From Paraburkholderia sp. BL25I1N1 (lineage in GTDB: Bacteria > Pseudomonadota > Gammaproteobacteria > Burkholderiales > Burkholderiaceae): 64,000 bases of DNA. Made by a program: the position numbers and the translations under genes. The stretch covers positions 218,913-282,912 of the forward strand of contig NZ_PVZB01000011.1 in assembly GCF_003002025.1 (NCBI RefSeq), in the 5' to 3' direction. Below the pieces are notes generated by a model. The model did no database searches. It was not told the origin of the DNA and saw only the letters and a program-made list of their open reading frames with translations. Positions 58,950 through 64,000 of this stretch are shown piece after piece (position 1 is the first letter of the stretch; every line of letters begins with the position of its first letter).

Positions 58950-59765
58950 ATGAAGGTCGAGACGACGGGTTGGATGAAGGCGAGCCGCGCCGGGCTCGCA
59001 ATGGCCTGTTCGGCGGGTTTGGCCTGCTTGCTGGCAGCGTCGGCGGCGCACGCGAGCGATATCGATTTCGCCGCGCCGTTGAACGGCTGGCGCAACACGA
59101 GCGGCGACAGCGAACGCTATACGCAGGACGTGCATTACCCCGCGGTGGCGGTGTCAACACCGGAAGGGCAGTCCAGGTCCGCGCTGATCGAAGGGCAGAT
59201 CCGCAGCACGCCGAAGAAGAAGGGCACCTCGGTGGGGACGCTGGTGGTCGATGGCACGCCGCTGCCGCAGCGCGTGGAAGAGGACGGCAAATTTTCGCGT
59301 CCCTATGCGTTTCCCGCTGGCAGCAACAGTGTCGAACTGCGCGCGCCGGACGGCAGTCGCAAGCGCGTGCAGTTCTACGACGCCTACAGCGGCAAGACCC
59401 AGCCGAAGCTGCGCGTGCTGCTTGCGTGGGACACCGACGGCACCGATCTGGATTTGCACGTCGTCTCGCCCGACGGCGCGCACACCTGGTACGGCGAGCG
59501 CGTCGCGCCGAACGGCGGCGCGCTCGACGTCGACGTGACGACGGGATACGGGCCGGAGATTTATTCGTCCGCGGCGCCGTTGAAGGGTACGTATCTGGTC
59601 TATGTGAATTACTACGGCAGCGGCAACAGCGGCGCCGATATGACCGTCGCGCAAGTGACCATCATCACGAATGAGAATACGCCGAACGAAAAGAGCGAAA
59701 CGATCCGCGTGCCCATGCGCAAGGCCGGTGAATTGACGCTCGTGAAAACGTTTGTATTGCCGTAA
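58950..59765 (+). CDS. DUF2135 protein, second copy (YfaP type)
   Basis: A 271-residue paralogue of the upstream DUF2135 gene. ATG 58950 is preferred over ATG 58935 because GGGAG lies 9 nt ahead and the product then has a clean signal peptide (ACSAGLACLLAASAAHA). Core: KLRVLLAWDTDGTDLDLHVV, SPDGAHTWYGERVAPNGG, SSAAPLKGTYLVYVNYYG, then NENTPNEKSETIRVPMRK. The shared order shows tandem duplication followed by divergence. It is the sixth and last gene of the operon. Confidence 0.88.
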   Translation: MKVETTGWMKASRAGLAMACSAGLACLLAASAAHASDIDFAAPLNGWRNTSGDSERYTQDVHYPAVAVSTPEGQSRSALIEGQIRSTPKKKGTSVGTLVVDGTPLPQRVEEDGKFSRPYAFPAGSNSVELRAPDGSRKRVQFYDAYSGKTQPKLRVLLAWDTDGTDLDLHVVSPDGAHTWYGERVAPNGGALDVDVTTGYGPEIYSSAAPLKGTYLVYVNYYGSGNSGADMTVAQVTIITNENTPNEKSETIRVPMRKAGELTLVKTFVLP

Positions 59766-59870
59766 AGCAGGAAACACTCGTCGGTCTGCAGCAAGCCGTT
59801 AGGCCCGCGACTCATTCGGAGCGCGGCGGTGAAAGCCAACGCGTTCAATGAGTTGGGTGAGTCATGCGCA

Positions 59871-59907
59871 GGTTGTCCACAGGCTTCTGAACAGTTTCTG
59901 TGGACAA
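59871..59907. repeat. Dispersed repeat copy 2
   Basis: The 37-bp segment matches 31681-31717 at 33 positions, with arms GTCCACAG and CTGTGGAC as a perfect inverted pair. A further partial arm, CGTGGACAA, follows at 59911. The left arm has TTGTCCACA, one base off a DnaA box. It lies between the macroglobulin operon and the PRC-barrel gene. Confidence 0.7.
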
Positions 59908-59983
59908 ATGCCGTGGACAAGTTCGCGCGCTATCCTGCCTTTGAAAAGCCGGCTTGCGCAGATCGACTCTACCCGTGTGGCGA

Positions 59984-60460
59984 TCAGAGGTCGGTGTCCA
60001 ATCGACGCTCTTCCACTCCATCGCGCATGACCGACCAATACGGCTGACGGTTGTAGTAGTCGTGCACGGCCGTGCCCCATTGCATGTCCGCCATGGAAGG
60101 CCAGTGATCCTTATCGAAACCCGGTGCGTTCTTGATCCGATCGGCGCTCGCATCGATCACGAAGCATTTGTCGTCCGTGTCGAGCGTGAGCGCGCTCCAC
60201 GGAATCGCGTGAAGCGTGTCGCCGATACCCAGAAAGCCGCCGGTGGACAACACCGCGTAAGCGATCCGGCCGCCGCGCACGTCGAGCATGATGTCGGAGA
60301 TCTTGCCGACATGTTCGCCGTCCGACGACATCACCTTGTTGCCGTCGAGCGTGGCTGCCGCCATGACGTCCGGTCCGGGACCGTCACCGTCGCCGACTCC
60401 AACGATAGTTGCCCCTTGCGTATCGGCGGATGCCGGCACTTGGGGATCGAGCGTAGTCAT
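59984..60460 (-). CDS. PRC-barrel domain protein
   Basis: A 158-residue cytoplasmic protein. ATG 60460 follows an AGGAGC ribosome site; upstream residues are Pro/Arg-rich and not domain-like. The PRC-barrel core is MAAATLDGNKVMSSDGEHVGKISDIMLDVRGGRIAYAVLSTGG, in part GKISDIMLDVRGGRIAYAVL, followed by IPWSALTLDTDDKCFVIDA. PRC-barrel proteins of this type are often stress-induced; the partner is unknown. It is convergent with the macroglobulin operon. Confidence 0.82.
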   Translation of the reverse strand: MTTLDPQVPASADTQGATIVGVGDGDGPGPDVMAAATLDGNKVMSSDGEHVGKISDIMLDVRGGRIAYAVLSTGGFLGIGDTLHAIPWSALTLDTDDKCFVIDASADRIKNAPGFDKDHWPSMADMQWGTAVHDYYNRQPYWSVMRDGVEERRLDTDL

Positions 60461-60857
60461 GATGTGCTCCTCGTAAAAAGTGTACGTGGGGAGCACGCAA
60501 CGACTATGCCTGTTAGCCGGGGAGTGGTTGGCGCGGGAGCGCTTAGCGGGTGGTTGCTGCTGCTGGCCGGGTGATGGGTTTTTGCGCGCGCGTGGCTGTA
60601 CGACGGGGCATGTGGGCAATCGATAGTTGTGGGCGGCGTTACCGGAAAAAGGGGCGCGGACTGGAGCTGGTTTTTTCGGCGGCTCCGCGCGAGTTCGACC
60701 ACCCGATCGGCAACGCGTGGCGCGGCGATCGAGCAGGTAGCCCTTAGCCTTTCTTACCGGTGCTCAAGTTTCCGCGAATCGAGGTCGATAGGAGTTTTAA
60801 CCGGCTGTGCGTGGGACGCCGGCCGACGCAGCAGAAATAAAATCAGCGGAGGTTGCT
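60461..60857. other. Divergent gap between PRC-barrel and small protein genes
   Basis: This 397-bp region separates divergent genes and must contain both promoters. Nothing gene-like is supported. No confident sigma-70 boxes or palindromes were found; a GCGGAGG ribosome site lies just before ATG 60858. Confidence 0.5.
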
Positions 60858-61238
60858 ATGCAAATCGACAGTGCGTTGTCGTCGACACTGCCGGGGCCGG
60901 ATCGCACGACGACCAAAGGGCCGTCCGCAGCAGACGACGCTGTCGTACAGACATCGACCGTGGATACGCCCACGCAGGACGACGCCGTCCATATCTCCGC
61001 GGAAGGCGCGGCAACGGCGGCTCAGGATAACAATACGGGTCAGGGTGACGCAGTCAGCGATTCCGCAAGTGAGGACACGCCGGCATCCGGCGTCTCAGCG
61101 GTCAAATCGTTTGCGTACGGCACGCTCGGACTCGAGCGTCCGGATCAGCCTCAGGAAGCGCACAACGCGTTCTATACGGCCGGACGTTGGCTGGCAGCCG
61201 GAATCACGATCGGCGGGATCATTTCGCTGCTTGCGTGA
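60858..61238 (+). CDS. Small hypothetical protein with C-terminal membrane helix
   Basis: A 126-residue protein. Its first 80 residues are low-complexity, rich in Asp, Thr, Ala and Ser and probably disordered; then VKSFAYGTLGLERPDQPQEA and a C-terminal hydrophobic segment (WLAAGITIGGIISLLA) fit a tail anchor. ATG 60858 follows GCGGAGG at good spacing. No family was recognised. Confidence 0.72.
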   Translation: MQIDSALSSTLPGPDRTTTKGPSAADDAVVQTSTVDTPTQDDAVHISAEGAATAAQDNNTGQGDAVSDSASEDTPASGVSAVKSFAYGTLGLERPDQPQEAHNAFYTAGRWLAAGITIGGIISLLA

Positions 61239-61249
61239 AAGCGCGCGGG

Positions 61250-61290
61250 AAAAAGAAAGCGCTTGCCGTGCGTGACGCACGGCAAGCGCT
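61250..61290 (-). terminator. Intrinsic terminator of rpoD
   Basis: A perfect 15-bp stem, AGCGCTTGCCGTGCG (61258-61272) and CGCACGGCAAGCGCT (61276-61290), with a TGA loop is followed on the minus strand by a T-rich run (61257-61250). It lies 33 bp after the rpoD stop and may also block the convergent small gene. Confidence 0.88.
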
Positions 61291-61322
61291 ATTGACGGCT
61301 TACCGGTTGATTTAGCGGTGGC

Positions 61323-63320
61323 TTAGCGGTCGAGGAACGACTTCAGGCGGTCGGCGCGGCTCGGGTGCATCAGCTTGCGCATGGCCTTGCTCTCGATCTG
61401 ACGAATCCGCTCACGCGTGACGTCGAACTGCTTGCCGACTTCTTCGAGCGTGTGGTCCGACTTCGTGTTGATGCCGTAGCGCATACGCAGCACCTTCGCT
61501 TCGCGCGGCGACAGCGAGTCGAGCGCGTCGTCGATGGCGGCGCGCAAGTCGGCTTGCATCGCGGCGTCGGCCGGCGAGGACGCTGCCGAATCTTCGATCA
61601 TGTCGCCGAGCGTGGCGTCGCCGTCGTCGCCGACCGGCGTTTCCATCGACACCGGCTGCTTGGCGATCTTCAGAATCCCGCGCACCTTCTCTTCAGAGAG
61701 TTCCATGCGTTCCGCGAGCACCGACGGATGCGCTTCCTGACCGGTCTGCTGCAGGATTTCGCGCGAAATGCGGTTCAGCTTGTTGATCGTTTCGATCATG
61801 TGCACCGGCACGCGGATCGTGCGAGCCTGGTCGGCGAGCGAACGCGTCACAGCCTGGCGAACCCACCACGTTGCGTACGTGGAGAACTTCCAGCCGCGAC
61901 GGTATTCGAACTTGTCCACCGCCTTCATCAGGCCGATGTTGCCTTCCTGGATCAGATCGAGGAACAGCATGCCGCGGTTCACGTACTTCTTCGCGATCGA
62001 AATCACGAGACGCAGATTCGCCTCGATCATCTCGCTCTTCGCCTTGCGCATCTTCGATTCGGCCGCGACCATCTGGCGGTTGATCTCTTTCAGATGCTTC
62101 AGCGGCAGCGAAACCGTTGCTTCGATTTCGATCAGCTTTTGCTGTTCGGACTGAATTGCCGGCAAATGGCGCTCCAGCGCCGCGCCGTACGACGACGCGC
62201 CGCGCGCCGCACGTTCCGTCCAGCCGAGGTCGGCTTCATGGCCGGCGAACGACTCGATGAACTTCTCGCGCGGCATGCCGCTCTTCGAAACGACGATTTG
62301 CAGAATGTTGCGCTCGATCGCGCGAACTTGTGCGACCTGTTGCTGCACGTCGCCGCACAGGCGGTCGATGGTGCGTGCCGTGAAGCGGATCTTCGCGAGG
62401 TGCTGCTGGATCTCTTCGCGTGCGCGCTGGTACGCCTTCGAGGTGACGTCGCCGCGCGTGTGCGATGCGTTCATCTGGTCGGACAGCATGCCGACTTGCG
62501 CGAAGATTTCGAGGCAGTCGCTCGTGAGTTGCTTCAGGCGCGCTTCGTCCGCTGCCGAGGAGTCGGCGGGGCCGACGTCGTCGTCACTGTCTTCATCGTC
62601 GTCGCTATCCGTGTCCGTGTCGACGTCGGCGGATGCGTCCGCGCTGGTGCTATCTTCTTCGGCGGCGAGGGTGTCCTCATTCAGACCGTCGACCAGTTCG
62701 TCGATGCGCAGTTCGCCGTCGGCAACCTGCTGGGCGCTCGCCAGGATGGCCGAGATCGCGAGCGGGCAAGCGGCGATTGCCTGCACCATTTCGTGCAGGC
62801 CGTCTTCGATGCGCTTCGCAATCGCGATTTCGCCGGCGCGCGTCAGCAGTTCGGTCGCGCCCATCTCGCGCATGTACATACGCACCGGGTCGGTCGTGCG
62901 GCCGAATTCGGAATCGACGGTGGACAGGGCGACTTCGGTCTCCTCGTCCGCCTGATCGTCCGACACGACGGCCGGGGCGTTCGAGTTGAGCAGCAGCGTT
63001 TCCGCGTCCGGCGCCTGTTCGTAGACCTGCACGCCCATGTCGTTGAACGCGCTGACAATGCTGTCGATGGCGGCCGTCTGCGCGAAGTTGTCGGGCAGGT
63101 GGTCGTTGATCTGCGCGTGGGTCAGGTAGCCTTGCTCCTTGCCCAACTGGATCAGTGCGCGCATCTGGCGCTGACGTTCTTCGGCTTGCTGCGGCGGCAA
63201 CTCGGCCGCCACGGGGATCGCTTTACCGGCGCCCTTGCCCTTGGCCGTGCGGCCCGAGGGCGCTTTGGCGGTGTAGGCGGCGGTTTCGTGTTGCGAATCT
63301 TCGCGATCAAAAGGGTTCAC
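61323..63320 (-). CDS. rpoD: RNA polymerase sigma factor RpoD (sigma-70)
   Basis: A 665-residue group 1 sigma factor. Region 1.1 is near residues 50-105 (MRALIQLGKEQGYLTHAQIN), region 1.2 at 144-172 (DPVRMYMREMGATELLTRAG), and an Asp-rich insert lies in the non-conserved region near 215-260. Regions 2-4 are intact: LRLVISIAKKYVNRGMLFLD, KFSTYATWWVRQAVTRS, and region 4.2 VTRERIRQIESKAMRKL. dnaG is not next to it, unlike the usual arrangement; an rRNA operon lies upstream instead. It could be the main or a second RpoD. Confidence 0.95.
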   Translation of the reverse strand: MNPFDREDSQHETAAYTAKAPSGRTAKGKGAGKAIPVAAELPPQQAEERQRQMRALIQLGKEQGYLTHAQINDHLPDNFAQTAAIDSIVSAFNDMGVQVYEQAPDAETLLLNSNAPAVVSDDQADEETEVALSTVDSEFGRTTDPVRMYMREMGATELLTRAGEIAIAKRIEDGLHEMVQAIAACPLAISAILASAQQVADGELRIDELVDGLNEDTLAAEEDSTSADASADVDTDTDSDDDEDSDDDVGPADSSAADEARLKQLTSDCLEIFAQVGMLSDQMNASHTRGDVTSKAYQRAREEIQQHLAKIRFTARTIDRLCGDVQQQVAQVRAIERNILQIVVSKSGMPREKFIESFAGHEADLGWTERAARGASSYGAALERHLPAIQSEQQKLIEIEATVSLPLKHLKEINRQMVAAESKMRKAKSEMIEANLRLVISIAKKYVNRGMLFLDLIQEGNIGLMKAVDKFEYRRGWKFSTYATWWVRQAVTRSLADQARTIRVPVHMIETINKLNRISREILQQTGQEAHPSVLAERMELSEEKVRGILKIAKQPVSMETPVGDDGDATLGDMIEDSAASSPADAAMQADLRAAIDDALDSLSPREAKVLRMRYGINTKSDHTLEEVGKQFDVTRERIRQIESKAMRKLMHPSRADRLKSFLDR

Positions 63321-63434
63321 GTATTCTCCTCTAGAGGCTTCGCTATGAGACGCAAGACGCGACCGTCAGGCGTTTCGAGCATGGCTCAACATCACCTGAG
63401 TGACTCAACGCGGTTGTTTGGCTGTGCTCTGGGG

Positions 63435-63465
63435 AGCAAAAAAGATGAGCCCGCTCGAAGCGGGC
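63435..63465 (-). terminator. Intrinsic terminator inside the rpoD leader
   Basis: Read on the minus strand, a 7-bp hairpin GCCCGCT-TCG-AGCGGGC (63465-63449) is followed by TCATCTTTTTTG. It lies about 115 bp upstream of the rpoD ATG and downstream of the -10 at 63503-63498. No minus-strand gene ends here, so it acts as an attenuator or as the end of a short leader RNA. Confidence 0.65.
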
Positions 63466-63497
63466 CGATAGAAATGTGCGAAATTCGCGCGGCTCGC

Positions 63498-63503
63498 ATT
63501 ATA
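63498..63503 (-). promoter_or_regulatory. Candidate rpoD promoter (-10)
   Basis: A perfect TATAAT is present on the minus strand (63503-63498), giving a start near 63491 and a leader of about 170 nt to the rpoD ATG. No good -35 is seen, so an activator or another sigma factor may be needed. Confidence 0.5.
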
Positions 63504-63647
63504 TCCGAGCTTAGGACTTTGCGCTCATCGTGTGCACATCTTTTCATCATGCGCGTTTGTCGCAGGTTCGTCCTTTGGCCGCCGGTCGGGCTTGGAGCGG
63601 TTGCTGGGCCGATGCATCTAGGTGCGTGCACATTCGCTGTTTTCAAG

Positions 63648-63722
63648 CTCCTCACTATAGAGGAGTTCGGTTGTCCTCACACGACGGGATCACGAATGCA
63701 CCGCTCCCCCTATATATAGGGA
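63648..63722. promoter_or_regulatory. Two palindromes between rpoD and the rRNA promoter
   Basis: CTCCTC-ACTATA-GAGGAG (63648-63665) and the perfect 14-bp CCCTATATATAGGG (63709-63722) lie 55-130 bp upstream of the rRNA -35. Both have TATA centres and could be operators or bidirectional promoter elements. No binding protein can be named. Confidence 0.45.
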
Positions 63723-63754
63723 TAGCGTGTTCTAGCGTCGATCAGCGCCTGGTC

Positions 63755-63806
63755 AAAAGAAAATTCACAAAAGGGGGTTGACGACGTGTCAGTCGTTCTC
63801 CATAAT
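63755..63806 (+). promoter_or_regulatory. rRNA operon P1-type promoter with UP element
   Basis: TTGACG (63778-63783) and CATAAT (63801-63806) are 17 bp apart. An A-rich stretch (63755-63772) lies where an UP element would bind alpha-subunit C-terminal domains. The start is near 63813. The rRNA leader follows directly. Confidence 0.82.
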
Positions 63807-63812
63807 CTCGTT

Positions 63813-64000
63813 TCTCTGCTGCTGATGCAGCGACGCAGAACGAAGCGGTGCCGGGCGGTTGTGATGTTGACGACTGGCGGTGCGGGTTCGGTGGTGAATG
63901 CGTACTCGATCTTTAAAAATTAACAGCCGATAAGTGTGGGCGCTTGATGCGCGACGCGCCGGCGGGCCCTTCGGGATCTGCCGGAACAAGCGAAAGTATC
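63813..64000 (+). other. rRNA operon leader (5' part; 16S lies beyond the window)
   Basis: The leader contains the antitermination boxA-like region around 63909-63943 (ATCTTTAAAAATTAACAG followed by TAAGTGTGGGCG), closely resembling the rrn leader of E. coli and typical of Burkholderia. The 16S gene itself has not begun by base 64000. Between rpoD and the promoter no other gene is supported. Confidence 0.85.

Noticed and set aside
61365..63719. 784-codon plus-strand frame opposite rpoD
   Set aside because: It mirrors rpoD in the antisense frame and has no start signal or recognisable domain.
63813..64000. A tRNA or 16S gene at the right end
   Set aside because: Only leader and antitermination features are visible; the 16S 5' end has not been reached by base 64000.

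Overview
The window looks like a chromosomal segment of a Burkholderiaceae bacterium, most like Paraburkholderia. It has high GC and strong GC3 bias. It carries a xylose XylA/XylFGH set, an AaeXAB-type efflux operon led by a MarR regulator, a Pseudomonas/Burkholderia-type itaconate cluster, lysine/pipecolate genes, and a beta-proteobacterial rRNA operon leader at the right end. The genus is inferred from gene content remembered from that group; no database search was possible. No insertion sequence, prophage, CRISPR array or tRNA gene was recognised.

Layout. 1-4653: 3' end of xylA, then the xylose ABC transporter xylFGH. 4717-5498: a HigBA-type toxin-antitoxin pair on the minus strand with an operator-like palindrome over its promoter. 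5852-8618: a Tat-exported molybdenum hydroxylase of isoquinoline 1-oxidoreductase type. 8672-15675: a divergent cluster of a membrane-embedded aminopropyltransferase, a Tat/lipoprotein FAD oxidoreductase, DUF350, SPFH-SHOCT and DUF4178 proteins, a small membrane protein and SpeD. 15763-21229: MarR-FUSC-DUF1656-HlyD-OMF efflux operon. 21291-24470: KaiC-like ATPase followed by a hybrid histidine kinase. 24556-29720: LysR regulator, two paralogous alpha/beta hydrolases flanking an MFS transporter, and a small exported protein. 29739-31553: histidine-phosphatase-family gene, cobalamin riboswitch, cbtBA. 31747-34805: FUSC membrane protein and a 2OG-Fe(II) oxygenase. 35091-43922: itaconate degradation operon (hydratase, acyl-CoA dehydrogenase, CoA-transferase, MmgE/PrpD, CitE-type lyase, MFS), an orphan receiver and a LysR regulator. 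44253-48439: lysine/pipecolate catabolism (ALDH7, FAD oxidase, frameshifted aminotransferase, terminator). 48810-59765: six-gene bacterial alpha-2-macroglobulin operon (E. coli yfa / P. aeruginosa mag type). 59984-61238: PRC-barrel protein and a small hypothetical. 61323-64000: rpoD with a terminator inside its leader, then the promoter and leader of an rRNA operon.

Two regions best fit the idea of an under-described system. The first is the polyamine/DUF350/SPFH/DUF4178 cluster. It couples SpeD and a multi-pass membrane aminopropyltransferase to a flotillin-like protein, a double zinc-ribbon DUF4178 membrane protein and an exported flavoprotein, which suggests aminopropyl chemistry at the membrane. 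The second is the alpha-2-macroglobulin operon. Its DUF1175 protein looks like an NlpC/P60 fold. Its DUF2300 protein reads as a penicillin-binding-protein-like domain (SxxK, SCG, KTW), then a SpoIID-like segment, then an HEXXH motif. This ties the macroglobulin to peptidoglycan chemistry.

Regulatory signals include a cobalamin riboswitch, palindromes near several regulators, apparently leaderless mRNAs for the toxin and MarR genes, two intrinsic terminators read toward rpoD, and two copies of a dispersed repeat with DnaA-box-like arms.
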